A stretch of DNA of 64,000 nucleotides from Actinoplanes lutulentus. Lineage in GTDB: Bacteria > Actinomycetota > Actinomycetes > Mycobacteriales > Micromonosporaceae. The stretch is from the NCBI RefSeq assembly GCF_003259845.1, contig NZ_QLMJ01000021.1, positions 155,083-219,082 of the forward strand. Direction: 5' to 3'. Made by a program: the position numbers and the translations under genes. Under the pieces are notes generated by a model. The model saw nothing but the letters and a program-made list of their open reading frames with translations. It ran no database searches and was not told where the DNA came from. Positions 1 to 8,016 of this stretch are shown piece after piece; position 1 is the stretch's first letter, and the number at the start of each line of letters is the position of its first letter.

Positions 1-1
1 A

Positions 2-394
2 TCGGACATCGCCAAGGTTCAGGCCGGGCTCAAGAACAGCGAGTCCGAGGGCCAGAAGCGGATGCTGGACCTGCACGGCGGCAACCGCGACGGCCTGGTC
101 GTCTCGCCGAACCTGTGGGCCGGCGTCGGCCTGGTCCGCGGCGGCGCCGGCACCGCGCTGGTCGGCAGCCACACCGAGGTCGCCGACCGGCTCGAGGAGT
201 ACGCCGCTCTCGGCATCGACGAGTTCATCCTCTCCGGGTACCCGCACCTGGAGGAGGCGTACTGGTTCGGCGAGGGAGTGCTGCCCGAGCTGCGCCGCCG
301 TGGGCTGTGGCGTCACCCGGCCGGCGAGCGTGGCACCGCCCCGGCCGCCATCCCCTTCGCGGGCGTCCCGTTGGAGACTTCGCGGCCGTCTTGA
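2..394 (+). CDS. ssuD: SsuD-like FMNH2-dependent alkanesulfonate monooxygenase, C-terminal part (truncated by window start)
   Basis: The reading frame enters the window open and ends at 394. The visible 130 residues contain the string DEFILSGYPHLEEAYWF, typical of the C-terminus of SsuD, and the preceding HGGNRDGL and GGAGTALVGS segments fit the same group of bacterial luciferase-like (LLM class) flavin monooxygenases. The enzyme family uses reduced FMN from a partner reductase and oxygen to release sulfite from alkanesulfonates in sulfur scavenging. The last 30 or so residues form a basic, proline-rich tail past the usual SsuD end. The N-terminal part and any ssu transport genes lie outside the window. 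A closely related LLM monooxygenase with another substrate cannot be excluded. Confidence 0.8.
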   Translation, partial: SDIAKVQAGLKNSESEGQKRMLDLHGGNRDGLVVSPNLWAGVGLVRGGAGTALVGSHTEVADRLEEYAALGIDEFILSGYPHLEEAYWFGEGVLPELRRRGLWRHPAGERGTAPAAIPFAGVPLETSRPS

Positions 395-419
395 CGTACC
401 CAAGAAGGAAGCGCAAGCA

Positions 420-453
420 GCGACGGCCCGGACCAGAAGGTCCGGGCCGTCGC
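420..453. terminator. Bidirectional terminator hairpin between convergent genes
   Basis: A perfect 15-bp inverted repeat (420-434 with 439-453) encloses an AGAA loop. It lies between the stop of the ssuD-like gene and the stop of the convergent MMPL gene, so it can serve both. Confidence 0.85.
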
Positions 454-464
454 TCTTGAGAATG

Positions 465-2516
465 TCAGCTGTCGGCGGGCGTGGTGAGCTTGCTGCGGTT
501 CACCGAGTCCCAGTCGGTGCGCTCGCGGGAGCCACCCGCATCGACCGGCGGCGTCTTGGCCTGCGGCTTGCCCGGCCACCAGAATCGGTCACCGGTCAGG
601 GTCGCCAGAGCGGGGACCAGGACGGTACGCACGAGCAGGGTGTCGAGCAGCACCCCGATGCCGACGATGATGCCGATCTGGGTGAGCGTGACGACCGGCA
701 GTACGCCGAGGACCGCGAAGACCGCCGCGAGCAGGATGCCCGCGCTCGTGATCACGGCGCCGGTGACGGCGAGTGCGTGCACCATGCCGTCCCGGGTGCC
801 GCGCGCCGGCGTCTCCTCCTTGGCCCGGGTGACCAGGAAGATGTTGTAGTCGACGCCGAGTGCCACCAGGAACAGGAACGCGAACAGTGGCACCGAGTTG
901 TCCAGCGCGGGGTAGTCGAACACGTGCCGGAACAGCCACGAGCCGGCGCCGAGCGAGGCCATGAAGCTGAGGACCACGGTCAGCATCAGCAGCACCGGAG
1001 CGACAAGGGCCCGCAGCAGCAGGACCAGCACCAGGAAGACCACACCGAGGATGACCGGAACGATCATCTTGAGGTCGTGGCGGGCGGCGTCGCGGGTGTC
1101 GAGGGCGGTCGCGACGGTTCCGCCGACCAGGGCTTCGCCGTTGAGGTTGTCGCGCATCGCGCGGATCGTGTCGAACGCCTCGGCGGTGTCCGGCGCGGCC
1201 TGCATGACGGCGCTGATGCTGGCCAGGTCGGTGTTCTGCTCGGCGATCCGGACCTGGACCACGCCGGGCGTGTCTTCCAGGATCTTGACGACCTGGTCGG
1301 CCTTGGCCGGTTCGGTGAGCACGGTGGCCGGTCCGGCGGCGCCGGCCGGGAAGTACTTGCTGAGCGTCTCCAGGCCGGCGACCGACTCGGCCTCGACGCG
1401 GAACTGCTCGGTCTGCGACAGGCCGACCTTGGTACCCAGCGCGCCGAGCGACAGGATGCCCAGCACGACCACGGCGAACGCGGTCACGGCGACCGGGCGG
1501 CGGACGACCGTGCGGCCGACCTTGCCCCAGAACCCGCGCTCGCTCTCCGCGCCGTCCTGGCCCACCTTCGGGATGAACGGCCAGAACAGCTTGCGGCCGC
1601 AGATGACCAGCGCGGCCGGGAGCACGACCAGCGCGAACAGCGAGGCGATCGCCACGCCGACGGCAGCGGTCACGCCGAGTGCGGCGTTGCTCTTCAGGCT
1701 GGCCAGCAGCAGGGTGAGCAGTGCCAGGACGACGGTGCCGGAGCTCGCCAGGATCGCCGGGCCGGCGCCGCGCAGCGCCTTGCGCATGGCTTCGAAGCGG
1801 TCCTCGTGCTTGTGCAGCTCCTCGCGGTACCGGGAGATCAGCAGCAGCGCGTAGTTGGTGCCGGCGCCGAAGACCAGGACCGTGACGATGCCCGTCGTGG
1901 AGCCGTTGATGGCCAGGTCGGTGTGCTGCGAGAAGATCGCGATGGCCTTCGCCGCGAGCTGGTCGGCGAGACCGACCACGAACAGCGGGACGATCCAGAG
2001 AATCGGGCTGCGGTACGTGATGAGCAGCAGCACGGTCACCACGATGACGGTGACGAGCAGCAGCCGGGTGTTGGCCCCGCTGAAGCTGTCGGAGAGGTCG
2101 GCGCTGAATCCGGCGCCGCCGGTGACCTGCGCGGTCACGCCGGCAGGTAGATCGGTCTTCAGCTGGTCGCGCAGTTCCTGGACCTTGGTGATCGTCTCGT
2201 CCGCGTTGCCGGTGGCGGCCAGCGGGACCGTGATGATCGCGGCCTTGCGGTCCTCGGACAGAATCGGCTCGCCCAGCTTCGTGACGCCGGCCAGGTCGGC
2301 GTCGGTGAGAGCCTCGCCACCCTTCGCGATCACGATCAGGGCCGGGTTGGTCCGTCCGGACGGCAGCTCTTTCTGCAGCTGGGCCACCTTGGTCGACTCA
2401 GCCGAGGACGGCAGCGACGCGGTGGGGTCGTTGTCCGTGGTCGTCGACCCGGCGAAGGCCAGAATGGCCCCGCCGATGACGAGGGCCAGCAACAGTGTTG
2501 CCCATGCCCTTCTCAT
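465..2516 (-). CDS. MMPL/RND-family membrane transporter
   Basis: A 683-residue membrane protein with two copies of the layout one TM, a large extracytoplasmic loop, then five or six TM helices, as in MMPL-type exporters. The N-terminal helix is near residues 7-24. The first loop (about 30-165) precedes helices starting at TRLLLVTVIVVTVLLLITY. A second soluble loop (about 365-490) precedes VPVILGVVFLVLVLLLRAL, and the motif GVDYNIFLVTRAKEE is characteristic of the family. MMPL proteins export lipids, siderophores or drugs by proton motive force. The ATG has a GGAGG ribosome site. It is divergent from a MarR regulator (2591) with a palindrome between, so drug- or metabolite-inducible export is the likeliest role. 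The substrate is not deducible. Confidence 0.9.
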   Translation of the reverse strand: MRRAWATLLLALVIGGAILAFAGSTTTDNDPTASLPSSAESTKVAQLQKELPSGRTNPALIVIAKGGEALTDADLAGVTKLGEPILSEDRKAAIITVPLAATGNADETITKVQELRDQLKTDLPAGVTAQVTGGAGFSADLSDSFSGANTRLLLVTVIVVTVLLLITYRSPILWIVPLFVVGLADQLAAKAIAIFSQHTDLAINGSTTGIVTVLVFGAGTNYALLLISRYREELHKHEDRFEAMRKALRGAGPAILASSGTVVLALLTLLLASLKSNAALGVTAAVGVAIASLFALVVLPAALVICGRKLFWPFIPKVGQDGAESERGFWGKVGRTVVRRPVAVTAFAVVVLGILSLGALGTKVGLSQTEQFRVEAESVAGLETLSKYFPAGAAGPATVLTEPAKADQVVKILEDTPGVVQVRIAEQNTDLASISAVMQAAPDTAEAFDTIRAMRDNLNGEALVGGTVATALDTRDAARHDLKMIVPVILGVVFLVLVLLLRALVAPVLLMLTVVLSFMASLGAGSWLFRHVFDYPALDNSVPLFAFLFLVALGVDYNIFLVTRAKEETPARGTRDGMVHALAVTGAVITSAGILLAAVFAVLGVLPVVTLTQIGIIVGIGVLLDTLLVRTVLVPALATLTGDRFWWPGKPQAKTPPVDAGGSRERTDWDSVNRSKLTTPADS

Positions 2517-2541
2517 GAAACCTCCAAGACTGAGAATCTTT

Positions 2542-2555
2542 ACAATCGAGATTGT
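2542..2555. promoter_or_regulatory. Palindromic operator between MMPL and MarR genes
   Basis: ACAATC-GA-GATTGT is a perfect 6-bp inverted repeat in the 74-bp divergent gap. Its location and symmetry suit a MarR dimer repressing both the transporter and itself. Confidence 0.65.
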
Positions 2556-2590
2556 TCACGAGTGGGGCCGGATCTGCAACACTTACCCCC

Positions 2591-3076
2591 GTGGAGGGAA
2601 CTGAGACCGCCGAACGCCAGCGGTTACGCAGGGCGCTTGTCGACCTGCTGAACACGTACAGCAGCGAGGCGCAACACATCGGGCACGCATTCGCCAACCG
2701 CAACCATCTGCACGCTACCGACATGCACGCGCTGCTGGCCGTGATGCACGCCGAACGTCACGGCTCGCCGCTGACCCCGGGAAAGCTGGGGGAGGCGATA
2801 GGTCTCTCCTCGGGCGCGACCACTGCTCTGATCGACCGGTTGGAGAAGGGCGGCCACCTGCGCCGCTCCCGGGAGAGCACCGACCGCCGGGTGGTGCATC
2901 TGCGGTACGGCGACGCCGGCATGCACCTGGCGATGTCGTTCTTCGCGCCGCTGCGCCCGCACACCGACGCGGTGATGGAGGACTTCACCGTCGACGAACT
3001 TCTCGCCATCGAGAAGTTCCTGCGGGGGATGACCGGCGCGCTGGTGGAGTACCGCGACGAATTACGAGGGCGTTAG
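2591..3076 (+). CDS. MarR-family transcriptional regulator
   Basis: A 161-residue winged-helix protein. The segment LTPGKLGEAIGLSSGATTALIDRLEKGGHLRR is the recognition helix-turn-helix, followed by the wing ESTDRRVVHLRYG, whose DRR is the usual MarR signature. The GTG at 2591 is preferred because an in-frame TTG at 2552 would start inside the operator palindrome. No ribosome site precedes the GTG, and an AACACT-like -10 stands 7 nt before it, so the transcript may be leaderless. It probably represses the divergent MMPL exporter and itself until a small ligand binds. Confidence 0.88.
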   Translation: MEGTETAERQRLRRALVDLLNTYSSEAQHIGHAFANRNHLHATDMHALLAVMHAERHGSPLTPGKLGEAIGLSSGATTALIDRLEKGGHLRRSRESTDRRVVHLRYGDAGMHLAMSFFAPLRPHTDAVMEDFTVDELLAIEKFLRGMTGALVEYRDELRGR

Positions 3077-4866
3077 CTGGACAGGGCCGCATAGCGGCCG
3101 CCCTTGTCGAGCAACGACTCGTGGGTTCCCGACTCCAGGATCCGGCCGTGGTCTATCACCGCGATCTGGTCCGCGTTGCGCACCGTGGACAGGCGGTGCG
3201 CGATGGTCACCGTGGTGCGGCCGGCCGACAGCTCGTCGAAAGCGCGCTGTACGGCCCGCTCGGTGTCGTTGTCCAGAGCGCTCGTGGCCTCGTCCAGCAC
3301 CAGGATCCGGGGATCGCGTAACAGGGTTCGGGCAATGGCGATCCGCTGTTTCTCACCACCGGAGAAACGGTGTCCCCGGGAGCCGACCATCGTGTCGTAA
3401 CCGTCCGGCAGGCCCGCGATCAGATCGTGAATCTGCGCGGCACGGGCCGCCGCGACGATCTGCTCGTCGGTGGCGTCCGGTTTGGCGTACCGCAGGTTCT
3501 CCCGGATCGTCGTGTGCAGCAGATAGGTCTCCTGGCTGACGACGCCGACGATTTCCGCGAGCTGGGTGAGCGACAGGTCCTTGATGTCGACACCGTCGAT
3601 GGTCACCCGGCCCGATGTCGCGTCGTGCAGACGGGCGATCAGCGAGGCGATCGTGCTCTTTCCCGACCCTGTCTCGCCGACGAGCGCCAATGACGAACCG
3701 GCCGGGACGTCCAGGCTCACTCCTGCCAATGCGGCGGTCTCGCTGTCTCCGTACACGAATGTCACGTCCTCGAAGCGCAAGTGGCCTCGCGGGTGATCGA
3801 GTCGCACGGGCGTCGCCGGTTCCTGAACCTCGACCGGCAGGTCGAGATATTCGAAGATGCGCTGGAAAAGCGCGAGCGACGCGGTCAGGGTGACGCCGAC
3901 GTCGAGCAGGCTCATCAGCGGGCGGAACAGTCCGGCCTGCAAGCCGGTGAAGGCGACCAGGGTTCCGATGCTCATGGTGCTGAACGGCAGCCCGGCCGCC
4001 AGGTAAATGGTCGCCGGAATGGCTGCGAAGATGATGTTCATGGTGGCCATCCGCCAGCGTCCGGCCAGCTCGGAGCGGAGCTCCAGGTCGATGAGCCGGT
4101 GCGACGAATCGGTGAAACGCTCGATCTGCGCGTCGCCGGCGCCCATCGTCTTGCTCAGCTGAATGCCGCTGATCGAGAGGCCTTCGTCGATGATGACGTT
4201 GAGTTCCGCCAATTCGCGCTGGCGCTGGGCGGTGATGGCCTGCCGCATCCGCGCGACGCGCCTGGTCCAGTAGATGGCCGGCGGCAACGCCACCAGCGAG
4301 ACCAGGGTCAGCTGCCAGGAAAGGGCGGCCATCGCGACGAGCGTGGCGATGACGGTGGTGAAATTCGAGGCGACCGAACTGGCGGTCGAGGTGACCACCT
4401 GCTGCATGCCGCCGATGTCGTTGGTGATGCGTGATTGCACTTCGCCGGTGCGGGTGCGGGTGAAGAAACCGACCGACTGGCGTTGCAGATGAGCGAAGAC
4501 GTCGGTGCGCAGCCGGTGCATGACCCGCTGGCCGACTCGGGTGGAAATCCACGTCTGAATCACGCCGAGCGCGGAGGTGGCAGCGGCGACCGCGACCATT
4601 CCGGCGACCAGCCAGATCAGGAGCGTGAGATTACTGTCCGGCAGCGCGACGTCGATGACCTCACGCAGCAGGAATGGTGACACCATCGCGAGAATCGACG
4701 AGACCACGATGACGCCGACAACGACGGACAGATGCCGCCGGTGCCCGATGAACAGTGCGCCGATCCGGCGCAGGGAGACCGCGCGTGCTTGCGCCTTCTC
4801 CGCGGGGGTCACGGTCCGTGCCGAGCCCCGGCCTGGGCGTTCCGCCAAATTACGACCTTCTCTCAT
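3073..4866 (-). CDS. ABC exporter half-transporter (fused permease and ATPase)
   Basis: A 597-residue type IV ABC exporter subunit. An N-terminal six-helix domain (about residues 35-310) is followed by an ATPase. Visible motifs are Walker A GETGSGKST, Q-loop GVVSQETYLL, signature FSGGEKQRIAIARTLL, Walker B ILVLDEATSALD and the H-loop TIAHRLSTV. Such half-transporters act as dimers to export drugs, lipids or peptides. The ATG at 4866 is chosen because further upstream starts would read through the palindrome at 4879-4891. Its 3' end overlaps the end of the MarR gene at 3076 by 4 bp, tail to tail. A second, divergent MarR gene at 4931 is the likely regulator. Substrate unknown; multidrug export is the usual annotation. 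Confidence 0.92.
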   Translation of the reverse strand: MREGRNLAERPGRGSARTVTPAEKAQARAVSLRRIGALFIGHRRHLSVVVGVIVVSSILAMVSPFLLREVIDVALPDSNLTLLIWLVAGMVAVAAATSALGVIQTWISTRVGQRVMHRLRTDVFAHLQRQSVGFFTRTRTGEVQSRITNDIGGMQQVVTSTASSVASNFTTVIATLVAMAALSWQLTLVSLVALPPAIYWTRRVARMRQAITAQRQRELAELNVIIDEGLSISGIQLSKTMGAGDAQIERFTDSSHRLIDLELRSELAGRWRMATMNIIFAAIPATIYLAAGLPFSTMSIGTLVAFTGLQAGLFRPLMSLLDVGVTLTASLALFQRIFEYLDLPVEVQEPATPVRLDHPRGHLRFEDVTFVYGDSETAALAGVSLDVPAGSSLALVGETGSGKSTIASLIARLHDATSGRVTIDGVDIKDLSLTQLAEIVGVVSQETYLLHTTIRENLRYAKPDATDEQIVAAARAAQIHDLIAGLPDGYDTMVGSRGHRFSGGEKQRIAIARTLLRDPRILVLDEATSALDNDTERAVQRAFDELSAGRTTVTIAHRLSTVRNADQIAVIDHGRILESGTHESLLDKGGRYAALSS

Positions 4867-4878
4867 GCGACGTTTTAC

Positions 4879-4891
4879 TGAGGTTACCTCA
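4879..4891. promoter_or_regulatory. Perfect palindromic operator for the second MarR
   Basis: TGAGGT-T-ACCTCA is a perfect 13-bp palindrome. A further TGAGGG half-site follows at 4895. It lies between the divergent ABC exporter and MarR genes and overlaps the expected promoter of the exporter. Confidence 0.65.
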
Positions 4892-4930
4892 ACATGAGGG
4901 TACAACCGCAACCGCTGCTACCTTGTTCCC

Positions 4931-5359
4931 GTGGATCGTGAGCCTCATGCGGCTGAGGAAGAAAGCCTGCTCGAAGCGTTCTGGGCGGTTGCCCGGCGGC
5001 TGCGGCACCGCACCCGGGTCGCGCTGGAACCGTGGAACGTCACACCGTCGCAGTCCCGCGCAATCGGCGTGCTGTCCCGGCACGGTGAGATGCGGCTCAG
5101 TGCGCTCGCCGAGCATCTGCGGATCGCGCCGCGCTCGGCCACCGAGGTCGTCGACGATCTGCAGCAGCAGGGTCTCGCGTTACGCAGCCCCGATCCGGCG
5201 GACCGGCGGGCCACGCTGGTGGCGCTGAGCGAGCAGGGTGTGGCCACGGCATCGGCGATCCATGCGGCTCGGACGGCCGAGGGGGAGCGGTTGTTCGCCG
5301 TGCTGGAGCCGGCCGACCGCGCTGAGCTGACGCGGTTGCTCCGGGTTCTGCGGGACTAG
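4931..5359 (+). CDS. MarR-family transcriptional regulator
   Basis: A 142-residue MarR protein with helix-turn-helix MRLSALAEHLRIAPRSATEVVDDLQQQGLALR and wing PDPADRRATLVALSEQG. The GTG start lies 6 nt after TACCTT, a good -10 element, so the mRNA is probably leaderless, which supports this start. It is divergent from the ABC exporter with the palindrome at 4879-4891 between, making it the probable local repressor. A strong terminator follows. Confidence 0.88.
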   Translation: MDREPHAAEEESLLEAFWAVARRLRHRTRVALEPWNVTPSQSRAIGVLSRHGEMRLSALAEHLRIAPRSATEVVDDLQQQGLALRSPDPADRRATLVALSEQGVATASAIHAARTAEGERLFAVLEPADRAELTRLLRVLRD

Positions 5360-5375
5360 CTTTTCCGGAGACGCG

Positions 5376-5409
5376 AAGAGACCGCGAGGCGGGGGCCTCG
5401 CGGTCTCTT
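5376..5409. terminator. Bidirectional terminator hairpin
   Basis: A 15-bp perfect stem (5376-5390 with 5395-5409) with a GGGG loop lies between the MarR stop and the stop of the convergent TPR gene. It begins with AA and ends in TTTT, so it has a U-run in both directions. Confidence 0.88.
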
Positions 5410-5421
5410 TTCCGGGGGGTG

Positions 5422-6282
5422 TCAGGAAAGTTTGGGTTTGGCGAGCCTCGCCACGATCGCGAATATGCCGGAGGCGCAGAGCAGCGTCATGTAGAGCCCG
5501 TCCGGCACCGTCACCAGACCCATCAGGTCGAACGCCCCGACGCCCAGCAACGCGGTGAAGAACCAGACGAACGAAACCCTCATCGCGTACGCGAAAGCGT
5601 CCCTGTTCTGGCTCTTCGGGGTTGCCGGACGCACCCGCAGCGACTCGGCGAACTCGTCGGCCGCCTGCGCCAGGGTCGGCGCGTCGACGACGGCACGCAT
5701 CAGGTTCTCGAACCGGGACAGTGCCGCCTGCGCGCCGGCGTGCCGTGGGTCAAGGGTCAGCGCGCGGCCCAACTCCTCACGGGCGGTCAGTGGACGGCCC
5801 GCCGCGAACAGCGCGTGGGCGTAGGTGACGCGCAGGTCGGCGTCGTACCCGGCCAGCTCGACCGCGACCTGGAGGTTCGCGATCGCATCACCGATCCGGC
5901 CGTCGGCCAGCTGCGCCTCGCCGAGACGGTTGTGCAGGCGCGGGTTGCCCGGGTCCTGGCGGCAGGCCGAGGCGGCCGTCTCGATCGCCTCGGTGTGGTC
6001 GCCGGCCGCGGAGCAGGAACGGCTGATCCAGAACAGCGACTCGGGACCGTCCGGGTCCTGCTGCCATGCCGCCCACGCGGCGCGCATCGCGCCCTGCGGG
6101 TCACCGAGTTCGAGGCGGGCCTGTGCCATCCGGTGCCAGGCGCCGACGTGCTCCGGCTCCCGCCCGACGTGGGGTGCGAGCAGGTCCACGACGTCACCGG
6201 CCCGGCCACGGGCCAGGAGGGTGTCGGCCTGGTCCAGGATCGGGTGGCCGGCGGGCGGGGCGAGAAGAGGCTGCTGCGTCAC
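5422..6282 (-). CDS. TPR-repeat protein with C-terminal membrane anchor
   Basis: A 286-residue protein. Residues about 15-200 are alpha-helical repeats with the TPR pattern of alternating small and large residues, for example AWHRMAQARLELGDPQGAMRAAWAAWQQDP and LHNRLGEAQLADGRIGDAIANLQVAVEL. The C-terminus has two hydrophobic segments (about 233-254 and 258-277) ending in a basic tail, so the repeats probably face the cytoplasm as a scaffold on the membrane. The start is GTG. No enzyme motif is present. Partners cannot be inferred, since neighbouring genes are separated by terminators or are unrelated. Confidence 0.8.
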   Translation of the reverse strand: MTQQPLLAPPAGHPILDQADTLLARGRAGDVVDLLAPHVGREPEHVGAWHRMAQARLELGDPQGAMRAAWAAWQQDPDGPESLFWISRSCSAAGDHTEAIETAASACRQDPGNPRLHNRLGEAQLADGRIGDAIANLQVAVELAGYDADLRVTYAHALFAAGRPLTAREELGRALTLDPRHAGAQAALSRFENLMRAVVDAPTLAQAADEFAESLRVRPATPKSQNRDAFAYAMRVSFVWFFTALLGVGAFDLMGLVTVPDGLYMTLLCASGIFAIVARLAKPKLS

Positions 6283-6351
6283 GCCGGTTAGATCGGGCCC
6301 ACCGGCGGCAACTTGCGAAGATGCCGGGTTGCGCGCCGGTAGCTGTTTTCC

Positions 6352-7062
6352 CTACCCGATTCCGTTTACCTCGTGCACCGTCGCAGTCTTCGGATAAGCG
6401 CCGGACGGTGCGGCGACCTCGAAGAGGTCGATCAGCAGGAACAGCGGATAGTCCGGGGACTGCGCGAGGCTGCGGACCACCTCGCCCGCGCAGCTGATGA
6501 CAGTTCCGGACGGTCCCCACTCGGCCGTCCAGGTGTGCGGCGCGGCAGCGGAGAACGGCAGAGTCACCTCCGCCATGTCCGTTGTCAGACGGTCGTCGTG
6601 ATGCGCCTTGATGCCGGTACGCGCCACCGTCGTCTCGGGGCCGATCGCGGCCGCGTCGATCTCGAACACACAGATCTCGCCGGAGTCACGCGGCGAAAGG
6701 TGTTCGGTGCCGACGAGCCAGACGGCCAGCATGCAGTTCTCGTCCACGCTGGCACTGACCGTCACGTCGACCCGGCCGGACGACGGCGCCCAGAACAACT
6801 CCGTCGCCACCGGATTGCGGATTTCCAGACCGTCCGGCCGGTGCCGATGGGTGCCCGCGTGATTGCCGGTCTGGATGTTGGACACCCGCAGCGGAGCGTC
6901 CTCCGGCCGCCAATCCAGCTGGTCAGCATCGATGCGCAGGCGCAGCCCGCCGGCACCGAAGTCGTACCGGGCCCGGGACCGCTCCGGAGTCGTCCAGTGC
7001 GGCAGATAGTGGTCGACCCAGAGGCCGGCGTTCAGCGCCGGCCCACGGAAGTCGTCCCTCAC
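6352..7062 (-). CDS. GH16/concanavalin-like fold protein, intracellular
   Basis: A 236-residue protein beginning DDFRGPALNAGLWVDHYLPHWTTPERSRARYDF, the start of an actinobacterial family usually annotated as glycoside hydrolase family 16. The rest is beta-strand rich (GLRLRIDADQ, GRVDVTVSASVDENCMLAVWLVG). The canonical GH16 catalytic motif ExDxxE is not evident; the nearest acidic cluster is GEICVFEIDAAAIG. There is no signal peptide. It overlaps the nitroreductase stop by 4 bp (ATGA), so it is translationally coupled in a three-gene operon. It may be a sugar-binding or lyase-like relative and not an active glucanase. Confidence 0.62.
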   Translation of the reverse strand: MRDDFRGPALNAGLWVDHYLPHWTTPERSRARYDFGAGGLRLRIDADQLDWRPEDAPLRVSNIQTGNHAGTHRHRPDGLEIRNPVATELFWAPSSGRVDVTVSASVDENCMLAVWLVGTEHLSPRDSGEICVFEIDAAAIGPETTVARTGIKAHHDDRLTTDMAEVTLPFSAAAPHTWTAEWGPSGTVISCAGEVVRSLAQSPDYPLFLLIDLFEVAAPSGAYPKTATVHEVNGIG

Positions 7063-7688
7063 TGCTGGAAGCGCTCGAAGTGGACGACCTCGTCGAGCGG
7101 GCGGCGCTTCGGCTCGGCCCAGCGGCCCTTCGCCGGGTAACCGAGCGGGATCAGTGCCATCGTGAGCGCGTCCTCGGGAAGGCCGAGCAATTCACGGACG
7201 TCGGCCTCGTGACCGATGTGCAGGGTGGTCAGAGTCGCGCCGAGACCGTACGCGCGGGCCGCCAGGATCAGGTGCTGAATGGCACCGTAGATCGACGAGC
7301 CGAGACGCGGATTCTGCGACTTCGCGGCACCCAGCATCACCGGGAAAATCCAGACCGGAGCCTCTTCGAGGTGGTTCGCCAAATGGTCGGCGGCGAGGAA
7401 GCTGGCCTTGCTCATCGGGCCGTCCGACGCGTTCAGGATCTGCTCGCGGCGCGACCCGTAATGGCGCTCCCAGCCCTCGCGGTACCAGTCGGCGATCTGC
7501 CGCTTCGTGTCCGCGTCGCGGACCACGATCCACGTCCAGAACTGCCCGTTGCCGGCCGAAGGGCCGCGGATCGCCGCGTCGAGAATCGCGCGGATCACAT
7601 CGTCGGCGATCGGCTCGGTGGAGAGGTAACGGCGGGCCGGCGTGGAGTGCAGGGCCTCCAGCAGTGACAGTTCTTCGGGCTTCGTCAT
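7059..7688 (-). CDS. Nitroreductase-family FMN oxidoreductase
   Basis: A 209-residue member of the nitroreductase superfamily. The N-terminus has the FMN-binding signature STPARRYLSTEPIADDVIRAILDAAIRGPSAGNGQFW, and the late segment IYGAIQHLILAARAYGLGATLTTLH with GLPEDALTMALIPLGYPA is also diagnostic. These enzymes reduce nitroaromatics, quinones or flavins with NAD(P)H as homodimers. It sits 10 nt after a small membrane protein gene and overlaps the GH16-like gene by 4 bp. The physiological substrate cannot be told. Confidence 0.9.
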   Translation of the reverse strand: MTKPEELSLLEALHSTPARRYLSTEPIADDVIRAILDAAIRGPSAGNGQFWTWIVVRDADTKRQIADWYREGWERHYGSRREQILNASDGPMSKASFLAADHLANHLEEAPVWIFPVMLGAAKSQNPRLGSSIYGAIQHLILAARAYGLGATLTTLHIGHEADVRELLGLPEDALTMALIPLGYPAKGRWAEPKRRPLDEVVHFERFQQ

Positions 7689-7698
7689 GTCTCGAAGC

Positions 7699-7980
7699 CT
7701 ACGATCTCGTGTTGCGGACCACGCGGTAGGCCGCGATCCCGGTGAGCCAGCCCAGCCCGGCCGCGAAGAACGGCGGCCAGAAGAACGTGCCGAACACGTA
7801 GAACACCACCATCGCCAACGGAATCCACGCGAGCCGCACCGGCCACCACGGCAACCACGGAATGAGCAGAAACAGCACCGCGGCGGTTGCGGCGGGTATG
7901 CCGTGCTTGACGCATTCGTGCACCAGAATCACGGCCAGGAAGAGCCCGAGCACTGCCCACCCGACCCGTGGCGCCTCCAC
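7699..7980 (-). CDS. Small membrane protein of unknown function
   Basis: A 93-residue protein, almost wholly hydrophobic, with three probable TM helices (about residues 8-25, 30-62 and 68-84) and a short basic C-terminus. The GTG start lies 7 nt after TACCGT on the minus strand, a -10-like element, suggesting a leaderless transcript that heads the operon with the nitroreductase. I do not recognise the family. Confidence 0.65.
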   Translation of the reverse strand: MEAPRVGWAVLGLFLAVILVHECVKHGIPAATAAVLFLLIPWLPWWPVRLAWIPLAMVVFYVFGTFFWPPFFAAGLGWLTGIAAYRVVRNTRS

Positions 7981-8016
7981 CCTTCCGACGGTACCGACGT
8001 GCGCCGACCCCGCAGG

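Noticed and set aside
300..2150. A long open frame (about 616 codons) on the plus strand
   Set aside because: It is antisense to the MMPL transporter, is Arg/Asp/Gln biased as expected from high-GC antisense frames, and has no domain. The minus-strand frame has clear TM helices and family motifs.
2552..2590. Earlier TTG start for the first MarR gene
   Set aside because: It begins inside the operator palindrome and adds 13 residues with no MarR similarity.
7676..7701. TAGGCT 7 nt before the nitroreductase ATG as a leaderless promoter
   Set aside because: The TAG is the stop codon of the preceding gene in the same operon, so the match may be chance.
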